Source: an uncultured Clostridia bacterium
GTDB lineage: Bacteria > Bacillota > Clostridia > Oscillospirales > Acutalibacteraceae
NCBI GenBank assembly: GCA_946484175.1
Contig: CAMLSX010000011.1
Location: forward strand, 1 to 52,763
DNA length: 52,763 nt
Direction: 5' to 3'
Numbering within the stretch: position 1 is the first letter of the stretch; each line of letters starts with the position of its first letter. Below are positions 28,626 through 36,632 of the stretch, piece by piece. A model generated the notes under the pieces. It made no database searches, had not been told where the DNA came from, and saw only the letters and a program-made list of their open reading frames with translations. The position numbers were made by a program, and so were the translations under genes.

Positions 28626-29210
28626 ATGATCTTTCAAGACCGTGCCTACAGTGTCCTGGTGGTTTCCTCCAGTGAAAGATTCAGCCGCTCGCTCTCTTCC
28701 CTGCTTCCCGAAACTGAATATTACCCGATCCATTTTTCTACCAGCGCTGCTGCCGCCAAAAGGATACTGCTTGACCGCTCGTATGACCTGGTATTGATTA
28801 ATACGCCGCTTTCCGATGATTTCGGAACCAGGCTTGCGATTGACGTATGCAGTGAAAAGGGGTCTGTTGCGCTGCTGTTTGTAAAAAGTGAACTGTACAG
28901 CGAAATTTATTCCAAAACGGTGGACTATGGCGTTTTCACGGTATCTAAGCCGACCTCTTCTCAAATGCTTTCTCAGGCACTGAACTGGATGTGCGCTGCG
29001 CGGGAAAGGCTGCGGCGAATGGAAAAAAAGACGCTTTCCATCCAGGAAAAGATGGAGGAAATCCGTCTGGTAAACCGCGCCAAATGGATGCTGATTGACC
29101 GGCTGAAAATGACGGAAGAGGACGCCCATCATTACATCGAAAAGCAGGCCATGGATCGCTGTGTCACCCGCCGGGAGATTGCAGAGAATATCATCAAAAC
29201 CTACCAGTAG
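28626..29210 (+). CDS. ANTAR-domain RNA-binding antiterminator with degenerate receiver (NitR-like)
   Basis: 194 aa. An N-terminal receiver fold (1 to about 118) is joined by a coiled coil (about 123-148, RERLRRMEKKTLSIQEKMEEI) to a C-terminal ANTAR domain. That domain carries VNRAKWMLIDRLKMTEEDAHHYIEKQAMDRCVTRREIAENII. The receiver looks unable to take phosphate in the usual way: the acidic pair is Ser (VVSSS, 14-16) and the expected phospho-Asp is Asn59 (LVLINTPL), while Lys108 is kept. NitR, downstream of glnA in solventogenic Clostridium, is a known antiterminator of this kind. The leaders at 22102-22117 and 22236-22253 are its likely targets. Start ATG 28626 follows AAAGGAGG. Confidence 0.93.
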   Translation: MIFQDRAYSVLVVSSSERFSRSLSSLLPETEYYPIHFSTSAAAAKRILLDRSYDLVLINTPLSDDFGTRLAIDVCSEKGSVALLFVKSELYSEIYSKTVDYGVFTVSKPTSSQMLSQALNWMCAARERLRRMEKKTLSIQEKMEEIRLVNRAKWMLIDRLKMTEEDAHHYIEKQAMDRCVTRREIAENIIKTYQ

Positions 29211-29246
29211 TATCTCCCATGAAAAATGGTATATCATCAATAAATT

Positions 29247-29287
29247 AAAAACCTGCTGCTACCATATCAGGTAACAGCAGGTTTTTT
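29247..29287. terminator. Bidirectional terminator between the nitR-like gene and maf
   Basis: AAAACCTGCTGCTACC / GGTAACAGCAGGTTTT forms a long stem with a 6-nt loop. T runs lie on both strands, so it can end the glutamate synthase operon (plus) and the MATE-maf transcript (minus). Confidence 0.9.
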
Positions 29288-29296
29288 CTATGCATA

Positions 29297-29848
29297 TCAA
29301 TCAGCATACAGAAGTGCACGCACTACGCGGGCTACCGGCAGCCCTACGATGGTATAATAGTCTCCTTCAATCCGACGAACCAGCAGGGCACCCTTCCCCT
29401 GAATTCCATAAGCCCCGGCTTTATCCATCGGTTCGCCGGAAGCTACATAGCGCTCAATCTCCTCTTCCGTCAGAGGATAAAATTCCACCTGCGCTGTTTC
29501 ACAGAAAATTTCTTCCCGTGCACTCCGCCGGATACACACACCGGTATGCACCTGATGGATTTTCCCGGAAAGTGTGCGCAGCATCTTTTTGGCGTCTTCT
29601 TCGCTTTGCGGTTTTCCAAAAATCATCCCGTCCAGTGCCACAACGGTATCGGCCGCCAGCACCGGCCGTCCTTCGGACTCGACTGCACGGGCTTTTTTTG
29701 CGGCTAACAGCTGTACTGCTTCTTCCGGGGAAATCCCTGCGGGGATGCTCTCATCTACATCGACAGTCTGCACGGTAAAAGACACGCCCGCCAGTTCCAG
29801 CAGTTCACGCCGCCGGGGGGAACCGGAAGCCAGAATGATTTTCTCCAT
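29297..29848 (-). CDS. maf: Maf family nucleoside triphosphate pyrophosphatase
   Basis: 183 aa, full length. MEKIILASGSPRRRELLELAG, then VDESIPAGISPEE, VLAADTVVALDG and GKPQSEEDAKKMLRTLSG are the standard Maf motifs. The family hydrolyses dTTP/UTP or modified nucleotides, keeping them out of nucleic acid, and has been linked to septum formation. It follows the MATE gene by 16 bp on the same strand and is probably in its operon. Confidence 0.95.
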   Translation of the reverse strand: MEKIILASGSPRRRELLELAGVSFTVQTVDVDESIPAGISPEEAVQLLAAKKARAVESEGRPVLAADTVVALDGMIFGKPQSEEDAKKMLRTLSGKIHQVHTGVCIRRSAREEIFCETAQVEFYPLTEEEIERYVASGEPMDKAGAYGIQGKGALLVRRIEGDYYTIVGLPVARVVRALLYAD

Positions 29849-29864
29849 GAAAAAGCCTTCTTTC

Positions 29865-31220
29865 TTATCTTGTTACGTTCCGCAGCCAGATTTTGGTTTT
29901 ATACCGCCACCAGTTTACCGGAATCTTGATAATTTCGTCACTGAGCAGCACCACGTAGACTGCCTGCACGCTCCATCCAAAAACAAATGCACCCAAAAAG
30001 CCTACCAGAATCGAGATTCCCCACATGGCGATGGTATCTTCCAGCAGGCCGAATTTGGTATCTCCACCTGCACGGAAAACGCCTACCACCATAGTGGTGT
30101 TGAACGCCTGCCCGATGACAAAATACGACATGACAAACATCATGAAGGTCAGATATTCTCTGGCCTGGCCGGTCAGAGTCAACGTCGAGCTGGCGATGGG
30201 GCTGACAATCAGCACGACAATACCGCCGACTACACCCGCAATCACGGTCAGCCACACAAAACGGCGGCCAAAATCCTCGGCTTTATCTTCGCTGCCTTCT
30301 CCAATTGCTTTTCCGATCATAATCGCTGTCGCGTTTGCAATTCCGAAAGCTACCACCGTGGCCAGCTGACGTGTTACCTGTGCCACCGAGTTGGCTGCCA
30401 CAGCGGACTGTCCCATGTGCCCAATGATGGCGGTAATCATGGAAACGCCGCCGCCCCACATCATTTCATTCAGTGTAACGGGGATAGAATACCGCAGGAA
30501 GTCGCGGAACAGCTGCGGGTCACGGGTAAAAATATCGGAAAAACGGAGCCGCACCGGCTGGCCGGGGCGGTACGCATAAACCAGCACGATAATCAGTTCG
30601 ACCAGACGGGCAATACTGGTAGCCAGCGCCGCGCCGGAAATTCCCATAGCGGGCAGGCCAAGCAGACCAAAAATAAAAATCGCATTCAGTACGCCGTTTG
30701 TAACCAGCGAAACAGAATAGACAACCGTAGAAATGATGACCTTTTCCACGCTGCGCATGATGTTCAGATATACCATCGTAATACTCATGAACAGATAGGA
30801 ATATCCGACAATTTGCAGATATTTGACGCCTTCTGCGATGACGTCCGGTTCATTGGTGAACAGGCTCATCAGAGGCGCAGGGAAAAACAGCACTGCCAAT
30901 GTAAACAGGATACCTGTTGTCAGTGAAATCCGCAGGGCGATGCCCATCACCTTTTCGATGGTGCGGCGGTCGCCTTTTCCCCAATACTGCGCGGTGAGCA
31001 CACATGCGCCCGAAGTCACACCAAAAAAGATCATGGTCATGATGAACTGGATCTGGTTCGCAAGGGACGAGGCAGAGAGTACGGTTTCTCCCACCTTACC
31101 CAGCATAATCACATCCAGTGATGAAATGCCGACATTAATCAGATTCTGCACAGCCATAGGCAGCACCAGTGCCAGAACCGATTTGTAGAAAACGCGGCTG
31201 TCGAATGAGCTTTTTCTCAT
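29865..31220 (-). CDS. MATE family multidrug/cation antiporter
   Basis: 451 aa with twelve hydrophobic helices. The MATE hallmark is near the N-terminus (LVLPMAVQNLINVGISSLDVIMLGKVGE), with internal duplication (second half ...PVTLNEMMWGGGVSMITAIIGHMGQSAVAANSV). It would export drugs or other organic cations with Na+ or H+. The substrate cannot be told. A good promoter lies 55 bp upstream. Confidence 0.93.
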   Translation of the reverse strand: MRKSSFDSRVFYKSVLALVLPMAVQNLINVGISSLDVIMLGKVGETVLSASSLANQIQFIMTMIFFGVTSGACVLTAQYWGKGDRRTIEKVMGIALRISLTTGILFTLAVLFFPAPLMSLFTNEPDVIAEGVKYLQIVGYSYLFMSITMVYLNIMRSVEKVIISTVVYSVSLVTNGVLNAIFIFGLLGLPAMGISGAALATSIARLVELIIVLVYAYRPGQPVRLRFSDIFTRDPQLFRDFLRYSIPVTLNEMMWGGGVSMITAIIGHMGQSAVAANSVAQVTRQLATVVAFGIANATAIMIGKAIGEGSEDKAEDFGRRFVWLTVIAGVVGGIVVLIVSPIASSTLTLTGQAREYLTFMMFVMSYFVIGQAFNTTMVVGVFRAGGDTKFGLLEDTIAMWGISILVGFLGAFVFGWSVQAVYVVLLSDEIIKIPVNWWRYKTKIWLRNVTR

Positions 31221-31274
31221 ACGAACCCCTCTCCTTTATCCTGAATTCTGCGGCCCGCTCGGCCACAGAAAATA

Positions 31275-31303
31275 ATTGTAATATATCCCCGCTTTTTTGT
31301 AAA
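31275..31303 (-). promoter_or_regulatory. Promoter of the MATE-maf operon
   Basis: TTTACA at 31303-31298, 17 bp, TACAAT at 31280-31275. Confidence 0.7.
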
Positions 31304-31408
31304 GACGACGCAAGGGCGATTTCCCGGGGAATTTTCAGCCCTGATACTGTCTATTTTTCACAACACTCATTTACTGTCTGTTCCAAAACAAACTTTTGAA
31401 AAAGCCGT

Positions 31409-31461
31409 ACATAAAACAGGTGGCCTTTTCGAGCAAAATCGGCTCAAAAAAACCACCTGTT
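31409..31461 (-). terminator. Probable terminator after the fucosidase gene
   Basis: Minus-strand stem AACAGGTGG/CCACCTGTT enclosing an inner GAGCC/GGCTC-like hairpin, followed by TTATGTA. The T tract is weak. Confidence 0.5.
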
Positions 31462-31471
31462 CCATATTCTT

Positions 31472-32824
31472 TTATTTGCTAAGGGTGAATACATAGGCCG
31501 GCTCCGGGTCATAGCCGGGTTCGGTCATCACGCGCAGGATTCTGCCTTCCTGTGTGAATTCCATCGTTTTTCCCTGAAAGGAAACCTTCTCCACATGCCC
31601 CTCCACCGGGATTTCCAGAATGGAAGGAAGCATTTTCTCGTTTGCAGGCGCGAGATAAATCGCATATACCTGCCCGTTTTTGCCGGTATAAGCGAAATTT
31701 CCCTCGCGGTATGGAGCAGCAGGCCGGGTTCCGTAAATAGCTTCCCCATTGCGCCGCAGCCATGCGCCAATTTCCGCCAGAATGGGCAGTGCCGGGGCCG
31801 GCAGCAGGCCATCGGGGCGCGGGCCGACATTCAGCGCCAGATTTCCGCCCTTTGCCACAATATCGCACAGCATATGGATGACGGTTCTGGCGTCCTTGTA
31901 TTCGTCATCGAATTTATAGGAAAAGCTGGTACCCAGTGTAATGCAGCTTTCCCACGGAACATGGATCACGTGGTCGGGAACCAGCTGCTCGGGTGTGATG
32001 AAGTTTTCATTTTCCCCGCCGACAGTGCGGTCTGCCGCCATCAGCCACGGCTGGATTTTTCTTGCCTCTTCCATAATTTCAGAAAGGCGGATATCCTGTC
32101 CGTTGGCCGGGTTTACCTGTCCGCCGTCCAGCCACAGGCACTCTAAACGGCCGTATTTTTCCACCAGCTCCAGCAGCTGGCTGCGGGTATACTCGCGGAA
32201 TTTTTCCCACAGCCCGGGGTGCTGCTCAATGTTATAACTGGGGTTGCGGGTCATGTATTCATCTTTGGAAAAGCCCTTTGCCCAATAATACGGGCTGTGC
32301 CAGTCCGGCTTGGAAAAATAGGCATGGATTTTGATTCCCTCTTCGCGGCAGGCATCGAACAGCACCTTGCAGATATCCGCGTTGGGATTCCGGCTGTACG
32401 GGCACTCCGGCGAGGTAATTTTATAATCGGAATACTGCGTATCCCACAGGCTAAACCCGTCGTGATGCTTGGTAATGAAAATCAGATACTGGAACCCGGC
32501 GTCACGGAACGTTTTCGCCCAGTCATCCGGACGGAAGCGCACCGGATTGAAGGTCTTCACCAGTTCGAGATACCGCTCGCGGAATTCATGGCTTCCAACG
32601 CGTTTATCCATATCGTGCCACGCCCAGCTGCGGTCTTCATCCGGCAGCGCCCAGGATTCCACGATTCCCCACTGGGAATAAGTGCCCCAGGTAACCATTA
32701 CTCCGAATTTCCTGTCCTGAAATGCTTCCAGAGATTCCCGCACTTCCGGCTGCTTTGGCACAACATACCGGTCTTCCTCTGTATAATTGTGGTTATGCTG
32801 TTCGTTAAAATCAGTCAATTCCAT
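31472..32824 (-). CDS. Alpha-L-fucosidase, GH29
   Basis: 450 aa with no signal peptide, so cytoplasmic. GH29 motifs: FGVMVTWGTYSQWG, FITKHHDGFSLWDTQYSDY, ECLWLDGGQ (Asp nucleophile), WESCITLGTSFSYK and GGNLALNVGPRPDG. It would release L-fucose from imported glycans. The C-terminal beta-domain is short. The gene ends a same-strand set (glycosyltransferase, LicD, GH51, dehydrogenase, fucosidase), but a 327-bp gap with a repeat separates it from the dehydrogenase, so it is probably transcribed on its own. Confidence 0.94.
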   Translation of the reverse strand: MELTDFNEQHNHNYTEEDRYVVPKQPEVRESLEAFQDRKFGVMVTWGTYSQWGIVESWALPDEDRSWAWHDMDKRVGSHEFRERYLELVKTFNPVRFRPDDWAKTFRDAGFQYLIFITKHHDGFSLWDTQYSDYKITSPECPYSRNPNADICKVLFDACREEGIKIHAYFSKPDWHSPYYWAKGFSKDEYMTRNPSYNIEQHPGLWEKFREYTRSQLLELVEKYGRLECLWLDGGQVNPANGQDIRLSEIMEEARKIQPWLMAADRTVGGENENFITPEQLVPDHVIHVPWESCITLGTSFSYKFDDEYKDARTVIHMLCDIVAKGGNLALNVGPRPDGLLPAPALPILAEIGAWLRRNGEAIYGTRPAAPYREGNFAYTGKNGQVYAIYLAPANEKMLPSILEIPVEGHVEKVSFQGKTMEFTQEGRILRVMTEPGYDPEPAYVFTLSK

Positions 32825-32907
32825 TTTTGAACTCCTCTCAGGCGGTCGATTTGTGTTATAAGCGGACTGTATCTATGCTATGGACAAGATATATAATAGC
32901 AAAACTG

Positions 32908-33127
32908 AAAAAGGGGAACCCCATACGTGGGTTCCCCCTCGAAAATAGCCCACTGGGCTATTTTCTCCCCCCTTCCCGCGTTTGGGGAAGAATAAGGGTT
33001 TCGCCCATTGCGATGGGCGACCAGGGACGCTGTCCCCTGGACCCCTGCCAAAGGGACTAAGTCCCTTTGGAATCCGTACATTCGCGAAGCAGCTGTTTCG
33101 AATTCTGAAGCTGTTTCCACGCGAACA
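32908..33127. repeat. Modular intergenic repeat, copy B (full)
   Basis: The first module has GGGGAACCCC-ATACGTGG-GTTCCCCCTCGAAAA and is shared with copy D at 47.86 kb. Then come AATAGCCCACTGGGCTATT, GGGTTTCGCCCATTGCGATG plus GGCGACCAGGG, and the CCAAAGGGAC...GTCCCTTTGG palindrome (33047-33069) followed by AATCCGTA. The terminal hairpin module runs from TTCGCG to CACGCGAACA. No coding potential is evident. It fills the gap between the fucosidase and dehydrogenase genes. Confidence 0.8.
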
Positions 33128-33151
33128 ATAAGACATCCCTGTGAATACAAA

Positions 33152-34177
33152 TCATTTCTGCACGTCGATAATCACTTTCATAGTGCTTTCACGGTTCGCG
33201 TCAATATACTCATACGCGGCCTGATATTCCCGGAAGCGGAAATGACGGCTTATCAGCGGCGCCAGCAGCACTTTTTTCTCGTTCGCCAACCGAATCGCCT
33301 CTTCGTAATCTTCCCGCCGATACATCATACTGGTGTTCAAATCCAGCTCGTGGTCGTTCAATACAGCCAGATCGACTGTTGCCGGGCCTGCAAAAACCGC
33401 TACCAGAATGATAATGCTTCCCTTTCTCGCGCAGCTGATTGCCTGCCCCATGGTCACATTGTTTCCGGCGCAGTCATAGATCACATCGGCTTTGTCCGGC
33501 CCAAAACATTCCAGCATGGCTTCTCCGAAGTCTCGCTCGCGCGTATTGATGCAGAACTCTATCCCGCACTCGGCGGCCTTTTCCAGACGCGTATCGCTGA
33601 CATCGGTAATCATCACCGAAGCGGCGCCCAAGCCGCGCAGCGCCTGCGCTGTCAGGATTCCAATCGGCCCGGCACCCAGCACAACGGCTTTCAATCCGCG
33701 CACTTCCCCTGCACGGCGCGCGGCATGCACGGCAACCGCCAGCGGCTCAATCATCGCCCCCTCATCGAGCGTCATAGATTCCGGCAGGGCAATGACTTTT
33801 TCAGCGTCCACTGCAAAATATTCACTGGCTGTGCCGGTTGTCTGGAATCCCATGACGCGCAGTTCTTCACAGAGATTGTATTTCCCATGGCGGCAAGGAT
33901 AACACTTTCCGCATACGACCTGCGGCTGGATGGTTACTTTCTGTCCGGGAACAAACTCCGTGACCTTTTCTCCCACACGCTCGATAATGCCCGAAACCTC
34001 GTGCCCCTGTGTGACCGGATACGAGGTAAAGGGGTGCTTTCCGTGATACACATGAATATCCGAACCGCAGATGCCGATTTTCTCAATGCGAACCAGCACC
34101 TGCTCTTCCCCTACCTGCGGTACTTCTACCTCTCGAAAGGTGATTTCATGCGGGGCGGTCATAACCTGTTGCAGCAT
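33152..34177 (-). CDS. Zinc-dependent medium-chain dehydrogenase (sorbitol/threonine/galactonate dehydrogenase-like)
   Basis: 341 aa. Catalytic zinc ligands are Cys in IGICGSDIH and His-Glu in TQGHEVSG. The structural zinc is held by four Cys in CGKCYPCRHGKYNLC. The NAD fold is VVLGAGPIGILTAQALRGLG with DVSDTRLE after it, favouring NAD+. Substrate unknown. Its place between GH51 and GH29 genes suggests oxidation of a sugar or sugar acid such as arabinose- or fucose-derived compounds, by context only. It has its own promoter, and the repeat element lies directly behind its stop. Confidence 0.9.
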   Translation of the reverse strand: MLQQVMTAPHEITFREVEVPQVGEEQVLVRIEKIGICGSDIHVYHGKHPFTSYPVTQGHEVSGIIERVGEKVTEFVPGQKVTIQPQVVCGKCYPCRHGKYNLCEELRVMGFQTTGTASEYFAVDAEKVIALPESMTLDEGAMIEPLAVAVHAARRAGEVRGLKAVVLGAGPIGILTAQALRGLGAASVMITDVSDTRLEKAAECGIEFCINTRERDFGEAMLECFGPDKADVIYDCAGNNVTMGQAISCARKGSIIILVAVFAGPATVDLAVLNDHELDLNTSMMYRREDYEEAIRLANEKKVLLAPLISRHFRFREYQAAYEYIDANRESTMKVIIDVQK

Positions 34178-34227
34178 AACTCTTCTCCTCTCCTGACAGG
34201 CTTCTCTTTCAGCCCGTTTCTGTTTTC

Positions 34228-34256
34228 ACTGTATCACAAAGCAGGAGAGAATGCAA
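34228..34256 (-). promoter_or_regulatory. Promoter of the dehydrogenase gene
   Basis: TTGCAT at 34256-34251, 17 bp, TACAGT at 34233-34228. It overlaps the edge of the upstream terminator. Confidence 0.55.
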
Positions 34257-34259
34257 GAA

Positions 34260-34289
34260 TTCCCCGGCATTCCGAGGAATACCGGGGAA
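34260..34289 (-). terminator. Probable terminator after the GH51 gene
   Basis: Stem TTCCCCGG/CCGGGGAA with an inner ATTCC/GGAAT pairing, directly behind the GH51 stop and followed by TTCTT. Confidence 0.55.
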
Positions 34290-34296
34290 TTTAAAA

Positions 34297-35727
34297 TCAA
34301 ACAGATTTGAGAGAAATCAGATTGACGCTGCCAGGACGCAGGACAATCTGCGAACACGAAACGGCCCGCTCGGTACGCTGTACGCAGCACTGCTCACGGG
34401 AACAAATCGCTGAGGGGGAATCGGCTGTCAGCGAAACCATCGTGGCCTCCCCTTCTCCCAGGGAAATCACGTGCTCCTTTTCAAAATCGCGGTTGACTGC
34501 CGCTACACGCACCACGCCATCTTCGCCGCGCACCGCGCACAGGTTGAGCGCTTCCAGCTTTCCGGCTTCCCCGCCATCCAGCCAGAGCGGCTCCCAGCTG
34601 AGCTGGAGGCGTTCACCCAGCATTTCACGGCGGTACAGCAAAAACGGGTAGGCAATGGTCTGGTACCATGCGCCCTCTTTTTCTGCCACAATCGGTGCGA
34701 TCACATTGACCATTTGCGCCAGATTGGCCATGCCCACCGCCGGCTGGTTCAGGATATCATTGAGCACGCTGGCTGTCCAGACGGCATCGCGCCAGCAATA
34801 GCGCTCCAACAGACCATAAGTTTCATCCGCGGCGAAATTCCAGATATTCCACTCATCCAGCGCAATCTGGATTTTCCCCGCGCGCGGCGGGAAGCGATAC
34901 CACGGGCTGAAATCCGTCACTTTTTCGGGGTAAGCATCCAGCCGTTTGGCCGTTTGTTCCAGCATATCTACCAGCTGCCGCTCGCCTTCAAACGGGCCGT
35001 ACAGCCCTTTATGGTTTTCGGCGGAATAATGGTGCAGGGAAAAATAATCCGTCACCGCATGCAGCGCTTTCAGCACTGGTTCATCCCATTCAGGCTGTCC
35101 GCAGCCCACCACAACCGTGCGGATGGAACGGTCGGTCAGCTTCATGAATTTGATGAACTCCATCGCGTCGCGGATATACAGGTTTACATCATGGTGCACA
35201 CCGATATCGGGTTCTGCATAGCTTTCGTTGCCGATGCACCAGTATTTCACCCCAAACGGCTCTGCAAACCCATGGCTGCGGCGCAGGTTGGCATAGTAAG
35301 AATTCCCGGTGCCATTGCAGTATTCCACCCAGTTACCGGCTTCTTCCGGCGTACCGGATGCCATATTCACACAGATCATGGGCTCGGCGCCAATCTTTCT
35401 GCAAAACTGGACAAATTCCGCTGTACCGAAAGAAGGGTCCAGTTCTCCGCCCCAGATCAGATTTTTCCGACGGATGCGCGTTTCCTGCGGGCCGACGGCA
35501 TCTTCCCAGTGGTACTGGCACATCACGGTTCCGCCCGGAAAACGCAGTACCGGCGGCGCCATCTCCTGAGCCATCCGGCACACATCTGTGCGCACCCCTT
35601 CGCTGTCTGCAAAGGGGCTTTCCGGGTCATAAACCCCGCCCTCAATGCAGGTCAGGATATGTTCGATAAACTGCCCATAAACCGCTTCACAAATACGGCC
35701 ATTGGATCCCTGTATGGTGACTTCCAT
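34297..35727 (-). CDS. Alpha-L-arabinofuranosidase, GH51
   Basis: 476 aa from ATG 35727 (MEVTIQGSNGRICEAVYGQFIEH), preceded by GGGAGGAG; no signal peptide. Catalytic residues: acid/base Glu in KYWCIGNESYAEP and nucleophile Glu in IALDEWNIWN. FGTAEFVQFCRKIGAEP and LRFPGGTVMCQYHWEDAVGP match the GH51 barrel, and a C-terminal beta-domain follows. It would cleave terminal arabinofuranose from imported oligosaccharides. It lies 29 bp after the licD-like gene. Confidence 0.93.
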   Translation of the reverse strand: MEVTIQGSNGRICEAVYGQFIEHILTCIEGGVYDPESPFADSEGVRTDVCRMAQEMAPPVLRFPGGTVMCQYHWEDAVGPQETRIRRKNLIWGGELDPSFGTAEFVQFCRKIGAEPMICVNMASGTPEEAGNWVEYCNGTGNSYYANLRRSHGFAEPFGVKYWCIGNESYAEPDIGVHHDVNLYIRDAMEFIKFMKLTDRSIRTVVVGCGQPEWDEPVLKALHAVTDYFSLHHYSAENHKGLYGPFEGERQLVDMLEQTAKRLDAYPEKVTDFSPWYRFPPRAGKIQIALDEWNIWNFAADETYGLLERYCWRDAVWTASVLNDILNQPAVGMANLAQMVNVIAPIVAEKEGAWYQTIAYPFLLYRREMLGERLQLSWEPLWLDGGEAGKLEALNLCAVRGEDGVVRVAAVNRDFEKEHVISLGEGEATMVSLTADSPSAICSREQCCVQRTERAVSCSQIVLRPGSVNLISLKSV

Positions 35728-35756
35728 GAGAATAAACTCCTCCCAAAAACAGCCGG

Positions 35757-36632
35757 TCAATCCTTCGGCTTGCAATAATAAACGCCCTTGTATTCCCGAT
35801 AGCTGCGGTGCAGGTCACAGAACAGCAGGTCATGCGACGGCACCCGCTGCTCCTCCGGCGGATACTGCATATAGTCCCCATACGCTGTACGCAGATAGCC
35901 GTCATAGCCTACCGGGATGGGGAATTCCTCCCCCTCGAACTCATGGTACGCCTGCCCCGCAAACCATTCCTGCGGGTACTGGTTCATCATATAATGCGGC
36001 CCGGAGCAAAGCTCGGTGACAAGTTTCGACTGCGAAAAGGGATAGCGGCTCATCTTGCGCTCTGCCAGCTTCCAAAGCTTATACCGCAGTTTTTTGGAGG
36101 GCACCAGCCCCAGCGCGATTTTGCCCAGCAGCGCCACCTTTTTGCCGTGATTCACCGGCACCAGCTGTGCACAGTACAGCGAATAAAGCAGTGCCCAGAA
36201 AATCTGCATTTTGCGCTTCCAGCGGGAATCCGGGCAGCCGTCCAGCGGCAGGATATCCATGGCATAGCCATGGCACATATCCAAATCTTTCTGATACGGC
36301 TTAATCCCGGTGGTATGGTTGTCGCGAATGGTGAGGAACAGGTTATGATCCACCAGCTCTTCCGACTGCTGCACCAGCGTATAGCGCTCTGTGTCGGCTT
36401 TTTCCGGCCAGAGCTTTTTCAGTTTTTCATAGTCCTCTCGCGGCATCATAAAATCCGCGTCGTCGTCCCATGGAATAAACCCATGATGACGGATGGCACC
36501 AATGCAGCACCCGCCGCAAAAATAACACATCAGGCCGTTTTCCCGGCAAAAATCGCGAAAATACTTCGCCATTTCCAGGCTTACCATCTGCATTTCCCGC
36601 ATGGGGTTTGCTTCTTTTACCGCTTCATCCAT
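35757..36632 (-). CDS. LicD family phosphotransferase
   Basis: 291 aa. LicD motifs GGCCIGAIRHHGFIPWDDDADFMMPREDYEKL (metal-binding Asp cluster) and YAMDILPLDGCPD are present. The late PVGYDGYLRTAYGDYMQYPPEEQR is typical of the family. LicD proteins add phosphocholine or similar groups to cell-surface glycans. The start at 36632 overlaps the glycosyltransferase stop by 8 bp, so both probably act on one surface polymer. Confidence 0.92.
   Translation of the reverse strand: MDEAVKEANPMREMQMVSLEMAKYFRDFCRENGLMCYFCGGCCIGAIRHHGFIPWDDDADFMMPREDYEKLKKLWPEKADTERYTLVQQSEELVDHNLFLTIRDNHTTGIKPYQKDLDMCHGYAMDILPLDGCPDSRWKRKMQIFWALLYSLYCAQLVPVNHGKKVALLGKIALGLVPSKKLRYKLWKLAERKMSRYPFSQSKLVTELCSGPHYMMNQYPQEWFAGQAYHEFEGEEFPIPVGYDGYLRTAYGDYMQYPPEEQRVPSHDLLFCDLHRSYREYKGVYYCKPKD

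Noticed and set aside
29574-30926. 450-aa open frame on the plus strand opposite maf and the MATE gene
   Set aside because: Antisense reading of two recognised genes; no start signal and no conserved features.
32908-33127. CRISPR array or rRNA fragment in the palindromic gap
   Set aside because: The palindromes are of different sequence and unevenly spaced, with no identical repeats separated by unique spacers and no rRNA signature.
34471-35778. 435-aa open frame opposite the GH51 gene
   Set aside because: The minus strand carries catalytic GH51 motifs; the opposite frame has none.
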